From Incurvaria masculella (Eukaryota > Arthropoda > Insecta > Lepidoptera > Incurvariidae), in NCBI GenBank assembly GCA_946894095.1, contig OX335641.1, positions 3,490,501-3,554,500 of the forward strand: a stretch of 64,000 nucleotides of DNA, in the 5' to 3' direction. The notes under the pieces were generated by a model that worked only from the letters and a program-made list of their open reading frames with translations, was not told the DNA's origin and did no database searches. Shown one piece after another: positions 1-12,600 of the stretch. Every line of letters starts with the position of its first letter. Positions within the stretch are counted from its first letter, which is position 1. Position numbers and translations under genes: made by a program.

Positions 1-1556
1 AATGAGGAAAGCGACCGATGCGGCCGAAACCGCGCATTAAGCGAGAGATTTCTATGCAATCTAGAATGTTCCCGAGTGATTCAAAGCCTACACATGACCC
101 GGGGGCGAAACTTAATGAGCCATTCAGTTTTCATCGCGATCGGAGCAGTCTTTATAAAGTCACACGCTAGTTAATGGCGGCCATTTGCATGTCGCTTGCA
201 CAGAGATTAGATTTATATTTAATTACTGGAGAATTCCATGAAATCATTCATGGAAAAACTAGAATATCAAGTAATTAATAAACAAATAATATTAGATGAA
301 AGGTAATTTGGATATTTATAATTTGATCTTTTGGATCCTACAGTCAGGGTCACATTGGCTAGTGGGACTTACATTAAACTAGGAGATACCCACGTTAAAA
401 TCCGATGAAAATCAATCGGTTCTTCTCTGACGTCTCTCATATTTAACGCCACTGCTCAACCGACAGGTGATGCTGCGTGATGGTGAGTATTTTTGAGCGC
501 CTCGTAAGATAGTGGTGCGGGGAGTTGCCTTACGCACACCTTAGACGGCCATAACTACAAGTAATAAATATTACACAAGTCGAAAACAACAGAGAGATCT
601 TGGCCAACGAACAGTACAGCTCTACATACCAAGACTATACGGCATACTAGCTTACACAGCACATAGCTGCTCTACATACTGCAGTTTACGACGCTATAAA
701 CTATGCATTGAAGCCATAAGGCCCAACAATTATGTGAACCACCCGCAAATCAAACTTTCATATCACACTTTCGCAATTTTACACTGCGGTCATTCAATGG
801 AAACGCGCATGTCCAACGCAATAATGGCTAGATTAGAAAACCCTTTACTTTCCACACAAGTTACACTGCGTTGCCCGTTTGTATCCAATAGAACCGATGT
901 TTCCTCATTTGTCGGACAAAACTGATCTTGAAATATTACTTTAATATTGAGAATATATAACGCAGAATCATTTACAAAAAAAAATGCACCTGAATGTTCA
1001 GATGGGTAAGATTTATACTAAGCATTTGTAAATCTCATAAATTTTAATACAAAACCATATATAACATTAGAAAAGGCATGCCGCCGCATTACCGACCGCA
1101 GAAACCACGACGGTAGGCAGAACATGGTGATTACAATCACTTACCATGACACTCGAGGGCTATCATCACCTCGACTGATACTCCAGTAAAATGAGATCGT
1201 CGCTCCAAGCCGCGGAGAAAGGAAATCATGCTAGTAGGCGATAACATCAAAATTGCAAGAGCCAAAATCTCCTCTCAACTGATATCTATTCGTCTCGCGA
1301 TAATCTCTGTGACAGGTCAAACGAAGAACTTGGAACAAAAGTTCTGAAATCGGTACAGCAGAAAGTAAAGTTCGAAGAAATAAAAGTTCGTTTAAAATAA
1401 TGAACACTTTTGACTGCGAATATATATCGCAGATAACCTAAATACATTCTTAGGTTAGGATTGTATTCACACAGGTTCATACTACTGCCTATGCAACCAA
1501 TGACAAGCTGTTGTTTGGCTAACTTTTTAATTAACCAATGCTAAAATGAGGTGCCT
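1..1556. other. Non-coding stretch at left edge
   Basis: No gene or known repeat recognised. Mostly AT-rich. A TATA-like TTTATAAAG lies at about 151 and a donor-like GTGAGT at about 483, but no reading frame connects to them. Short ORFs here lack recognisable motifs. Confidence 0.5.
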
Positions 1557-1560
1557 TTAA

Positions 1561-2032
1561 GGGCCTGGTACTAGCCAAATCGCAAAGTTAGACGAGGCAC
1601 CCCAAGTAAACTAACTAAGTCTGACGATTATAAGTGTCATCCTTACAATATATGATTCCTTGTCTAGGAATCGAATGATTTTCGTTAATGTATGTTTCCT
1701 TTTTCTATACAAAATACATTGCGGAAACGGTGTCCATTTCCGAACTTTTTTGACTAAATTTAGAAATCTAAAAGCAAATGGAATTTTTTGTTTATGCATA
1801 TATGCTGTTTTTGCTTATATCTAGAAATCGAATGACTTTCAGATTTCTAATGAGAAAAATCAACTTTTTTTATTTTTATTATTATTTAAATAAATGATGG
1901 AATAAAAAAATATTAACAATCCATTATCAGTCTGGAGTTCTATTTGGATTTGCTGAAGCGTTTCACTACATATTATTACATTTGTTAAAAAGTGCATTTG
2001 TATGGCGCGAGTAGTTGGCTAGTCCTAGCGCC
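1561..2032 (+). mobile_element. 472-bp MITE, copy 1 (TTAA-flanked)
   Basis: Left end GGGCCTGGTACTAGCC and right end GGCTAGTCCTAGCGCC form imperfect terminal inverted repeats. The element is flanked by TTAA on both sides (1557-1560 and 2033-2036). A second copy of exactly the same length lies at 56146-56617 in the same orientation, with only about two substitutions noticed. No transposase is encoded; a 62-codon ORF inside is repeated only because the element is. A TTAA target suggests mobilisation by a piggyBac-type transposase, whereas the GGGCC terminus recalls PIF/Harbinger, whose usual target is 3 bp. The superfamily is therefore left open. Confidence 0.75.
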
Positions 2033-2036
2033 TTAA

Positions 2037-3349
2037 CCGTTACTTCTTTAAAACAGACATTTATATCAGGTATCTTAATTTATATTTTTTTGTTACATCA
2101 CTAAGGTTTACCTTAACATTTGTCACAGACATCATGCTTATCATGGTAAAACTGGAATCAACGTATATTTCTAAAGATGACCGCGGAGAGAAGATATGGT
2201 TTCTCTGCAGCAAGCTAGAATAGTGTACCCCGCATGGAAGAGAATAAATGGAAAACACAAGCTCCCCGACATCTTCGCACTTTATCAATAGTTCCCCTGC
2301 ATTACGGTGTTCGCTTATTAAATCTTTCATCGCAAAATTATAGCAGTCGACGACGCCAGGTGGCCGCCGTCATTACTGGTATTTCTCTCGCACGGAATCG
2401 CTGCCTACCACCTCAATCATTAGATAATTCCGCGCAAGCCTTGGGTTGCCACCTTTGGAGCACTTTATGAGAGATTGAATTGGAATTTAATCGGGAGGAA
2501 TATAAAATAACCTATGCGAGAATTTTTATTGGAAAGGGTCTAATCGATTTATTTTTTATGAATTTACTTACGAAATTTAAAACGCGCTCCGATGATATGT
2601 GCCAATTTTAAATTCCGGGAGAATTTGGATTATTACAAGATATTTCCGGAAAGTAATATATTTTTAGTTTCATGATCCGATTTAGGGATACCCCGAAAAT
2701 GCGGGAGAGATGGTAACCCTATGTAACCAACTATGGATAGCGTGCGATGCACGTTCATTCTTCAGAGATCCCGATAGTACCGAATAATGATTTCCATACT
2801 GTCCTGATAGCAAAGACAGTTTCATTCAATTATTAATTACGTGGAGACCACGGTTCTCTCAGATTTGTCACATTTACATTAATATATATTCAGATACACA
2901 AGGCTAACAAAAGTTGTCTACTCTGTAGAGCAATATAGCCCTCAAGATACTTCTTTGAAAATTTCGCTTGAACTAATGACGGTTTAGCATCCAAGTTTTA
3001 GGAGTGGTTCGTTGTAAAGTTTAACCCTTTATTTGAAGCTTGAATACAGCTTAGCTAGAGAATTTTAAGTGGACATAAGGTCGTTTACTACGCCGCAAAC
3101 GACCTCTCCAAGTATGGCATTGTTTTCATTTTGTGTTGCTGCTAGATCAAACAAGTAAACCGCGAATACGTTTTTTACGTAGTAGTAGTCTTCAAGCGTA
3201 TATTGAACAAGCTCGATAGCTCAGCGGTAGTCCGCAAATCCGCTGGCATGGTACCTCACAGAGCGTGGTTTCGCGAGGCGAGGTATTTTTGGCTTTTCTG
3301 ATCACCTTTGGTCCTCAGCACAGCCACCCATACAGGTTTTTCATAATAA
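2037..3349. other. Non-coding stretch
   Basis: Nothing recognised. At about 3209-3235 there is a tRNA A-box-like string (TAGCTCAGCGGTAG) just upstream of a repeat, but no convincing B box or cloverleaf, so it is at most a decayed tRNA-like SINE head. Confidence 0.4.
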
Positions 3350-3664
3350 AAAAAAGATACAAATGGAGGAGATATCCTAGTATGTGTAGTAGTAGCGCGC
3401 CTAGTATGGGACCCGCTGTCTACAATTTTCAAAAACTACCAATCCACACGCAAACATAGTCGCCGACGTATTGGAGGGTTTGTGTGGGTGGAAACTGACT
3501 TGATGAGCGCTATCTTAAAGCACAGTCGCGGTGGCAATATTTCGACTATGTGGCATATGACGCGCCGCCGGAGTCCCATACAACTATATGGTCATTTCGA
3601 CCATGATGACGCGATATCGAGCGCATGCCACTTCTCCTTCCTTTCTCTTCTGTGGTTTTTTCAC
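3350..3664 (+). repeat. Interspersed repeat family C, copy 1
   Basis: Clearly similar, though diverged, to 28924-29234. Shared blocks include the string around TTTTCCAAAACTAC, the block ending GGAGGGTTTGTG and the pyrimidine-rich end CTCCTTCCTTTCTCTTC. No coding content is conserved between the copies. Class unknown; possibly the body of a SINE whose tRNA-like head would be the A-box-like string about 140 bp upstream. Confidence 0.55.
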
Positions 3665-4446
3665 ATTTTTTGATACGATACCCGCTAAAGAAAACATATT
3701 GCACGTTCTAAGTATTGATTCGAACGAAGTTCATTTACATTTGCAACAAAGTATCAATAGGTTACCGGCTGAATTAACAAGTTTCTGAATTTTATTTTTA
3801 TCAAGTCCATAAAGTTATTTAAAGAATATTTTATTCGTTAAGTTTGTAAATATTATCCTTCCAATCATTACTATTTTTTTATTTATTCGAAATTCCAGCA
3901 TTTTAATTATGTCTTAAGCTGTGCTTGATATTGTGACTGCTTAGTGGGTTCATTGTCGTGTTATAACTTACGTCATGATGGAAAATACATTGTATCTCGA
4001 CAGACACGGGTCTCGAAAACTTTAAACAAGACTTTAAGGAACTTTTAGCACATCATGACCCCTGCTATACCATCGTTAAGGTCATCGATCACATACTCGC
4101 CAGCAGAGTGCATTTCAATCAAAACACCAAATGAGAGAAAGCAAGAAATAAATTACATATTACTTTTTAAATTTTACGAGCGCCATTACGTTATGAGGTG
4201 CACTTATGCTGTTGATCAGACGCTGTTACTAACGAAGAAGATAAAGTGGATTTCAATCAAAGCATCGAATGAGAGAAAACTGCAATCAATTCAATTGTAT
4301 TATGAGATTAAGTGGATGAAACCAGGAACCGTTTTAGTCTCGTTAAAATATCTAACCGTTTGTGCGTCTGCCAGAAGCACTCTTAGTAAAGAAGAAGATA
4401 AATTGGATAATGAAATCATCGAATGCGAGAAAACTGCAATCCTAAT
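3665..4446. other. Non-coding stretch
   Basis: AT-rich, nothing recognised. A 140-codon ORF (4055-4477) runs into the SINE fragment that follows and contains an internally repeated string (MRxSxKxSNERK-like), which looks like duplicated non-coding DNA rather than a gene. Confidence 0.4.
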
Positions 4447-4805
4447 TCATCATATTGTAGTACCCAATAAACCGTAATGCCGAAGGAATTAGGTACCATT
4501 TCAAGACCTTCCCTTTATGAGCACGGAGCTACATTTATATGGATGGAAAATACGGAGAGGTTTTTGTTTTCGCTTAGACCACTTTTTCGTCTAATGCGAT
4601 GGTACCAGTCCAAGTAAGTTTAATCTCACCACTTATTAGGGGAAGCTACAGTTTTACATGTAAATCCTATACATGGAACAGCTCACATTCGAAATGCACT
4701 TAATAACTTAAAAAGATAAAAAAAGTGAGTACATGAACGCAGCGAGGACTTAGCCTGTGCCCTCTCGCATGAGAAGCCAGGTCCCATGCCCTCAAGTTTG
4801 GCGCT
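4447..4805 (-). repeat. tRNA-derived SINE, copy (diverged)
   Basis: Aligns by eye with the SINE at 35967-36395 through blocks such as GAAGGAATTAGGT, GACCTTCCCTTTATGAGCACGG and CAATGCGATGGTACCA. The head end at about 4740-4800 (read on the minus strand) matches the head at 51670-51750, but its A box is eroded. Confidence 0.55.
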
Positions 4806-6089
4806 AAGATTGTGTTATAAGATCACGCGCATAAAATCGGAAATTAGTATTGTTAACATATTTTTGCGACATCTGTCAGTTGCTGGTCTTCCGGTCCAAT
4901 TTTGAATAGGGTTTTCAAAATGAGACTTTCTAACATTTAAAAACGTAATTGAGTTTGGCTTCCTACAAATCGACAAGCATCAAAATGGGTGAAAAACACT
5001 CTCTCATAGAAAATACGGACCATTCAATTGATCCACAGTTTAACGTGGAATCCGAACCAGCAACGACGAATTGCATCATCAAAAATAGACGGACAGAAAT
5101 GCAGTTGTCCCAATTGTACTCTTTTTACGTCCCGGCATCTTTACAGCACAAAATGTATGATTTTTCATTACTAGGAACAGTACTGTAAACCTCGGTGGTA
5201 GCCCCCAATCTGCTGCATAATTAGCCAGATATAAAGTGGTAGCAGAGCCGGCGAAGTGAGCAGGGCGCGGCACACAGAGGTCGACGCCACTCACCAATCA
5301 TTAATTAACAGCAGTAATGCCAAGTGAAAAAATCAGGACACCACTTCTAGTAAACAGTAATCGCCTCGCAATAATCATAGTGTAATTGCGCTAATGTATT
5401 ACTGCACCAAATATACCTTAAGGTGGCCCATCCCGCTCATCTCCCCATACAAAAGGGGAAAGAAGATCACACCTATATATCTTGTCAGAGATCCAAAATT
5501 TTGCTCTAAATAGCTTTAATTGATCGAACTAGATGTCTGATGACCATTGGCATTGTAAAATTGTGTTTGGTTTCTAAGTTATAAGGTCCGAAAGTTCGAA
5601 TTTTTCGCGCGTTTTATACAATAACTTTGGTGGTTTATTACGCAATGATAAAGTAAGAAAATCTTAAAAAGATTAGTCATCAGACATATCTTATTTAATG
5701 AAGATTTATAATCTATTTATTTTTTGTTAGATTTTTGACTATAGCTGTCGTGGTTTACTTTTAGCTATAAGTCGTTTTGAAATCAAAATTTTCGTAAATC
5801 TTACCAAATCATAAACGATGCACATTATCTTTTTTGTGGACATGTTGTATCTTCCTCATCACGGAGCCTGTCTTTTTCTTAGAAACAGAGAAGGTCCCAG
5901 AGCGCAACAGCACGGTTTTGTACAGTGCCCGCGAATGAGTTAGTCCCGCCGGGTTGGGCCACCTTAATGAATTGGCAAGCCACTGTGCGCCAGCCATGTC
6001 GCTCCGTGTGAAGTTATTGGCTTGTGTACAGTACAAGTACAGTTGTAGTACAGTCTAATTTATATTTTAGAAAATAACGCCGAATTCCA
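4806..6089. other. Non-coding stretch with a small inverted repeat
   Basis: No gene seen. Perfect 12-bp inverted arms ATGTCTGATGAC (5533-5544) and GTCATCAGACAT (5676-5687) enclose about 130 bp of AT-rich DNA and may be the ends of a short MITE. A string at about 5933-5962 resembles a fragment of the SINE family. Confidence 0.4.
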
Positions 6090-6262
6090 AAAGTGCACTG
6101 CACTGAACCAAAAACAAGGACCATTTTTCATTTTACCGCTTTGAACATTTTTTTCCCCAATGCGATGATACCAACCAGGACGGGGTGAACTCTACAAAGA
6201 TAACAAAAGTTATCTACAGTTTTGTTTATGAATTCCGAACGGAGGTTCATTCTTCATGAAAA
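6090..6262 (-). repeat. SINE fragment
   Basis: The body block CCAATGCGATGATACCAACC, and the block before it containing a degraded CATTGCCGCTTCGACCAT-like string, match the SINE family seen at 25958 and 35967. Head and tail are missing. Confidence 0.45.
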
Positions 6263-7392
6263 TAAATTACTCTTAAAATATCCAACCTCTGGTGTTTGAT
6301 GTCCGCTCTGTTAAAAGCGTTAACTAGTTTAGCATAGCTTGATTCCTCCTATCAATTATAGGCAACTTGCCACCACGACCTAAGGGGAAAGCAGTGGAGC
6401 AGTGGAACATATGAGAGTATTCGGGGAAAAACCGACTGTTTTTCGTCGCACTTGTCACATCTAACTAATATTGTTATTGAAATAAAGCGGGAAAACAAGC
6501 AACAAGCCACTAGGTGAGGTTACAAGTCGCTAAAGACTCTACTACTACAGCTCACTTGCACTGAAGCACACGCTGAATTGCCTATTTGCCAATAAAGAGT
6601 ACAATCTCGCTAGCCATTGATACATTTGGCACGATAATTAAATTTCTCAATTCGTCGGAATCTTTTCAACTAAAGAGTTTTATGATTGCAGTTTTATAAA
6701 GACAAGAAGGTTGCGATATGCATGTATGCTAGTATACACAGCTATTATTGGCAAAACCACGGGCAAAACATTGATAATTTTATTTCTCAATAAATATTTT
6801 TCCTATTTTTTAACTCGTATGCATATACTCTGATGAATCTTATTAAAGTACAGTTAGGGACAACAAAGAGGTACAGCGCAAAAGAGCGGACGTCAATAAA
6901 AAGTAATATTTTGATGCTGTGAATAAACATTACACCTGAATTTATGACGAAAGAACGATTCGGTTGCACTAAATAGGTTCTTTAGTTCCAGAATACATTA
7001 ATTTCTGTACGCTTAATTACTTTTCGGGGGCAAAATACCTACGATATAACACCAAGCATTCCATCAAAAGTTTAATATAAACCCAAGCTAGTTCAACTTC
7101 CGTCGGAACTGGAGCGAACCCTTCAATTAAATGGAACGAAATTACTTTCACTGGCTCCATAGACAAGGCACATTTCACGGTTCTAATTATAAGCTATCAG
7201 ATGTCGCTACTCAGATGTTATCACGTTACTAATGCGTGCAGTGTGTGTACCGGTGTAGACAGACAGAGCATGAATACTCATTACACGTAAAACTAGCGTG
7301 TGCATATTTATACAACCACCCGAAGATCACTATCGATACTTAGGTATATCTTGTCAAAAAAGTCGAATACTGCGTTATTTCCATAAGTTAGG
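6263..7392. other. Non-coding stretch
   Basis: AT-rich. No gene, RNA or repeat recognised. Confidence 0.4.
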
Positions 7393-7667
7393 TTTTTAGG
7401 GTTCCGTACCCAAAGGGTGCCAACGGAACCCTATTACTAAGTCTCCGCTGTCCGGCCGTGTCTGTCACAGAGCTGTATCTCATGAACCGTAATAGGTATG
7501 TAACTGCTGAAATTTTCACACAGTGTGTGTTTATGTTGCCGATATAACAACAAATAGGTAAATTTAAAAAATAATAAAAATTGAACGTGATTTATTTGGT
7601 TCAAATCTTGTATAATGGCACGGAACCCTTCGTGTGCGAGTCCGACTCGCACTTGGCCGGTTTTTAT
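7393..7667 (-). repeat. Lepidopteran interspersed repeat, copy 1
   Basis: Full-length copy in reverse orientation. It starts with the hairpin end AGGGTTCCGTACCCAAAGGG and ends with GTCCGACTCGCACTTGGCCG then poly-T. The internal block around GTTGTTATAGCGGC is recognisable but mutated. The ORF running through it is a by-product of the repeat and recurs in other copies. Confidence 0.85.
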
Positions 7668-8164
7668 GTAATTGTACAGCCTTATCATTATCACATCGTT
7701 CTGAAACATGCCGGCACCAATGTTAAGGTATGTAATGGTATGTAATGTAATGATCCGCGCAGGCTTGACCTTACCACCCAGTAAAATATTGATTACTCAG
7801 AGATAATTGGATGAATTCCTTACTATTCTGAATTCCTTTCGAATTGTAACTACGACTAAAATACACCAGCATAAATATTGTGCTTCCACGCTCGAAACCG
7901 ACATGCAGTGCAAAACCGAGTTAAATAACAAACAAAAAACTAAATTTAAACTATAACAGTAGTATTCAGAGAGAACCTGTCAAAACTAAGTACGAGATTA
8001 GCACCGGACTAACCATAGTCCGGCGTATTAAAGTTAGTCCGCCCTATCTGAATGTGACTAGACAGAAACGGTCATAAAAGCTGTGCAGCGAAGATCTATA
8101 TCAGTGTTGTGGAGCCCAAGGACTAGAGGCTATTAGACTAATGCTTTACATTATTTATACTTGC
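7668..8164. other. Non-coding stretch
   Basis: AT-rich, with no gene recognised. Confidence 0.4.
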
Positions 8165-8350
8165 TATTTATTTAGTAACTAGAATAGAATAGAAAAGAAT
8201 AGAATAAACGTTCATTTCCTCATTTTTACAGTTACAGTTTAGTATGCAGTACTCGTAACTTAGAACTAAGAGGAAAGGGGAGCTAACTCAGCTAACGTAC
8301 AACTCCCTCGCGATGAGAGCGCTGCAGCGCTGATCTTTCGTTAGTCCTAA
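8165..8350 (-). repeat. Retroelement 3' tail with AGAAT pentamer repeat
   Basis: Reverse-complement partner of 62062-62255. Both carry GATCAGCGCTG, CTCTCATCGCGAGGGAGTTG, CTTAGTTCTAAGTTACGAGT and a pentanucleotide tail (TTCTA)n, here read as AGAATAGAATAG. A tandem simple tail after a conserved non-coding body is typical of a SINE or of a LINE 3' UTR. Read on the minus strand the tail is the 3' end. No ORF is present. Confidence 0.6.
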
Positions 8351-10080
8351 CACACTTCTATATAAATGTGGTTGCATACAAATAAGAATCGACTGATACA
8401 TAGAATCGCTATATTCGGTACCATTGAGATTGATCTGAAAGGAAATTAACTTCTTCGTACCGATTTATTCGACGCCGCGGCAAAGAAAATTCAGCAAGTC
8501 ATCCTAATTGGTACGGTGATGGAATATGGTGTAACAGTTTCAACACTGATTATGGATACCTTCGTTGTGTTACCGAGCAGCAATACGCCCTGCGTTGCTG
8601 CAACTGTTGCGCGTGGCGCCGACAGTCGTGTTCGGGCCTGCTAGCCTGTTCGTACCGAACAGGAATAAGCAATGGGACTTTTGTATAACAGATGACTCAT
8701 GACTTCGATGCACTTTTTTAACTGGCCCAAAACACAGTTCCGAGCTGTTCTGTTACTGCTGCTGCTCCGCCCCGACGAGGTGGAGTCAGCCATAAAATTG
8801 TCTTCAACCACGTTATTCCGTGTTTAGCATCGTGCACACTCTTTCCGTTAGTTAGTTCTATAAATATTGACTTGTTTGATTAAGTATAAAATGCTCTAAC
8901 ATAACACGCCAATTAATTTTCTACAAGAGGACTGTTAGTACGTACGATGTGTCCACATGATTCGATACTCGACGAAGCTACGCGACGTGTGCACATTCTT
9001 TTAAAATGCATTGCACTTGGTTTTGTTTTCAACGAATTTGAAGAAGGATAGTTGTTCGTGACATGTCATCTCTGCTCTCTTAACGTTTCGCGTTCGGCCC
9101 GGAGCGGCGTGAATTTCTCACGTAACGAAAATAATCGAACAGAGTGGAACCGCGCTGCCCGAACACGACTGCGTTCGACGCGTTAATTGAGAACTCTCGT
9201 GCCGCGCGTAGGTCCGAGTACCTTCGTGCATCAATCAAAACAAGATCAGCGTTACGTGCCGTTTCGTAAGGCTCGTCAGGATTGGGAAATAGACGAGGCC
9301 AGGGCCTTTGTTGTGCTAAAAGCCTTAATTACGTGCGGCCCCCCGCGCCGACACCTGCGCGGGCCCGCTCGCCGCATCTAGATAGCGGACGTTGGCAAAT
9401 AGACAAAGAGCTGTGAATGAATCGGGCGCAATCATTTCGGAAACAATGCGAGAGGCACAACTCGCCGCCATTACATTTGAATGTGCGGACTCGTTACACG
9501 GAGCCCTACATAACGGGGTTATCATAATCTGTTTGATGATTGGGCGGAGTCCTCATTGGGCGAAGCGCATTTTCGTTTTAGGTTGGTTCTGTGCGTCGGC
9601 CATGCGTGTTTCATTCCGACAGTTACATTTCGGATTTATAAAAAGTAAAAAAAAACCACACAGTATTCCATTCGATCTATCTAAATCGTATCTAAAAATC
9701 GGACTAAAAATTAGCCTAGTAGATAGATATTTCTATGCAGAAAATCACGTCGATCTCTTTATAATATTAGTAAGAGAGGAAATAGTAGGAACTGCCAGGT
9801 TTTCAGTTGACCAGAACCAATATCCCGTAGAAGATAGAATTGCCGGGCAGCGCACTGCTGTTATCCGCTGCAAGCGCTGGCGGCGTTTCAGTCCCAACCG
9901 CGGGCCTATAATTATATTTCTGGCAAAGTAATTACAGCCCGCGGTGCAACGAGCTAGCAGTCGATAGACACGCATGGCTTTTCATCTGGGCCGCAGTCGG
10001 TACAGGTCACGGCAGCAACTAGAACCCGGCGTCCACGTGACACCCCGGTACCAGCACACGCACGCGGCAGCTGCATCACC
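8351..10080. other. Non-coding stretch, locally GC-elevated
   Basis: No gene recognised. 8.55-8.8 kb and 9.0-9.5 kb are GC- and CpG-richer than their surroundings and may be regulatory. A 179-codon ORF (9392-9931, +) has no recognisable motif, and its composition changes midway from GC-rich to AT-rich, so it is not called. Confidence 0.35.
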
Positions 10081-10445
10081 GAAACGGCTTGTCGCTCAGG
10101 GCGGCGTGGCCTGGCCTTGCATGCCAGAGGTGTTGCGTTCAAATTCCGCACCACTTTTTTCTGTTCTGAGATGGATAAGTGCATTTCGTCACCAATGAGA
10201 GCTGTTCCATTGTTCGGAATATGTATATTAGATGTAAAACTGTAAGACCCTTTCCCCTACTATGTGGTAGGTTAAGTCCGCCAGGGTTGGGTGCCATCAC
10301 ATTGGATGCAAGGTGATCGAAACTGCAATAAAAAAGTGTCCATGTTTTCCATCCAGTTCAATGTAGCCATGCTCATCAAGAGAAGTTCTTAGCGTGGTAC
10401 CAAAATCCTTCGGAAATGGGGTGTGTTGGGCTAATATCATGACGA
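10081..10445 (+). repeat. tRNA-derived SINE, copy with recognisable head
   Basis: The head has an A-box-like TCGCTCAGGGCGGCG at about 10091 and a B-box-like GCGTTCAAATTCC at about 10135, spaced as in a tRNA promoter. The body follows with AAGTGCATTTCGTCA, CAGTTCAATGTAGCC and GGGCTAATATCATGACG, matching the other copies. It ends in a short A-rich tract. The two boxes give the orientation. Confidence 0.65.
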
Positions 10446-10954
10446 TGCCCAGTTACATAAATAAAATTCAAAAATCTGTAGCTGTATCTACACTCAAAGT
10501 CGCTTCATTTTGTGGTCAATGATGTGTACGCCACAAACGTCATAAACATTGCGTTATTGATTAGGAACACTAAGTTACCTACTTCGTGAAACGATTCTGA
10601 CGTTAAGAAATATCAGAGTTACGTGATCCAAACACTTAGTGCCCGGAGCTATCCCAAAAATGCAAACACACGCGGCGTTCGTCCGGCTGAGAGTGTTAAC
10701 GCGGAGCGATCCCGCTCGCAATTAGGTGGAATGCTCGGACGCAATCAGAGCGTGAAGAGGCATCGCAGCACGCGAGTTTCGCCGCCGCCGAGCTGCGCGT
10801 CACGCCGCCGAAAGCTGGCGGTGGCGGTTCGTCCAGCACACGTATTGTTGAGCGTCAACGATGTGCTACTATTTTTACCCGACTACGGCGAAGGCAAAAA
10901 TAAGTTGTCAATCGATTCGTTTTATGGCCCGGGTATCACAGGCAAGGAAACTAT
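10446..10954. other. Non-coding stretch
   Basis: Nothing recognised. 10640-10870 is GC- and CpG-rich. The 132-codon ORF at 10623 continues into the repeat that follows, so it is not supported as a gene. Confidence 0.35.
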
Positions 10955-11170
10955 AAAAAAACCGGCCAAGTGTGAGGTGGACTCGCTCACGAAGGGTTCC
11001 GTAACATCGTACAAGATTTAACACCAAAAATCACGTTTTTTGTGTTTTTGTGTATGGGGGCCTTTTACGCTTCATGAGATACAGCCCTGTAACAGACGGA
11101 CGGACGGACGGACACCGGAGGATTAGTAATAGGGTTCCGTTGACACCCTTTGGATCCGGAACCCTAAAAA
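10955..11170 (+). repeat. Lepidopteran interspersed repeat, copy 2 (internally deleted)
   Basis: Begins AAAAAAACCGGCCAAGTG and ends CCGGAACCCTAAAAA. The central TTGTTGTTATAGCGGC block is missing, so the copy is about 80 bp shorter than full length. The (ACGG)n microsatellite is retained near 11097. Confidence 0.8.
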
Positions 11171-12478
11171 GTTTAAAAAACTGTAACCCGACTACTAAAA
11201 GGTAAGAACTAAGGTATGTAGGTTCTAATCAATCGATGATATCAAACAGCACCCACTTTAATAATGTTATGTATTTAATGGATTCGACATTACCGTTATC
11301 TCATTAATTTGAGTATCAGCGACATCACGACCAAAATGTTTTCAAATGGTCTTCAAAAATCTGATTTCAATGCTTCTTGCACCTACCTTGTTTGTTAGCT
11401 TTTGGGAGTAGGGTTACAGTTTTTTAAACTTTTTTTATTTTAACGGACGGCTTTGCGCTGGTTGGTTAGCGATGTGCGCTAGTTGCTTAGCGATGAACGA
11501 GACAATAAATGTAAACGAATAAGCGCTTCGCTATATTATCGCCCCAACATCGAGGGGTCAAAGGCGTTTTCTTTGTCGTCTGTTACATTTCATTTCATTT
11601 ATTTAAACTTTTTGGTAGTCAAACTACACCAAGTTACGTCACAAAGATCAACCCAGTAAAGAAGAACCCGCAATGAAACTTCACGGGTTTACATAACATA
11701 TTTTTCCGTCCACAATTATGAAATACATACTTAGATCTAAATGCTACTGCCAAAAAATTCCTTGGTAGAACAGATTAAGGCCAAGAACAAAGAACAATAG
11801 AAACAGCAACCCTCAGTTTAAGTTACTTACAACTAATAAAGTTACTAATGCAATTATATAAATTAATATAAGTTATATTTATCATAAATAACAAAGAGGG
11901 ATTAATTAATACATCAAGTGTAAAAGTGCAATGCTAATTGTAAGAAGTACCTAAATATTTTATTTGTTAAACCGAGCAAGTTGACAACTGAACACACTAG
12001 GTAACTAAACAAGGTGTGCCGATGATTTATATACGACACAACCTAAAACTAGATAAAATTGATTCAGTAGATCTCGTTGTTCTTTTGAGTCGGATCTATG
12101 CCGGATATAACAGGATTTGCTGCTTTGTCACAGAAATATATTCAAGTCTAAGTTAATTTTAAAGAAGAATGCTATTTGCAATTATTTTAAAGGGCAATAA
12201 GGGAAGATGCTGCTGAGCTGGCAGGTTAGCGAATTCGAGACGATAACAAGAAACGACATCATAAACAAATCGTCTTCCCTCGTCTTCCGTTAAAATAAAT
12301 AAACGAAAGTATCTTTATTGATTAGGATAATAAGGTGAGAACAACAAGTGCCATTTCACAGCTAAGTTCGGGTGAGTACCGGATTACTGTAACAGTCTTC
12401 AGGACACGTTTACTCTTCAATCTAGGTGTGTCCGACATTTTCCAATGCGGCTAACGAAACAAAAAAAAATAACAACGA
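11171..12478. other. Non-coding stretch with a small shared repeat
   Basis: No gene. The segment 11592-11650 (CATTTATTTAAACTT then TAGTCAAACTA) is shared with 51391-51452 and is a diverged repeat of unknown class. Confidence 0.4.
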
Positions 12479-12484
12479 ACTCAC

Positions 12485-12600
12485 CTATGGGTCATGTGCA
12501 AACAGGCGATGACGTGAAGCAAGCGGTGCCAGGCGGTGTCCCGTGCTGTGTGCTGTGCGCTGCGTGCTGAGTTCTGCTGATCCCGAGCGTAACCAATTAT
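12485..12600 (-). other. Candidate 5' exon with strong splice donor
   Basis: On the minus strand a GC-richer segment ends in CATAG followed by GTGAGTTC, a consensus donor (plus-strand ACTCAC at 12479-12484). It sits between AT-rich flanks, as a first exon would. No ATG-led ORF of useful length is present, so it would be a 5' UTR exon. No downstream partner exon was identified. Confidence 0.25.

Noticed and set aside
3209..3280. tRNA gene
   Set aside because: An A-box-like string is present but there is no B box, acceptor stem or cloverleaf.
7437..7709. Recurrent 60-90 codon ORFs with a GLAHEGFR-like string (also at 15013, 19228, 19573, 35162)
   Set aside because: They are translations of the lepidopteran interspersed repeat; the shared peptide is due to repeat identity, not a gene family.
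9392..9931. 179-codon ORF on the plus strand
   Set aside because: No recognisable motif, changing base composition along its length, and no splice or promoter context.
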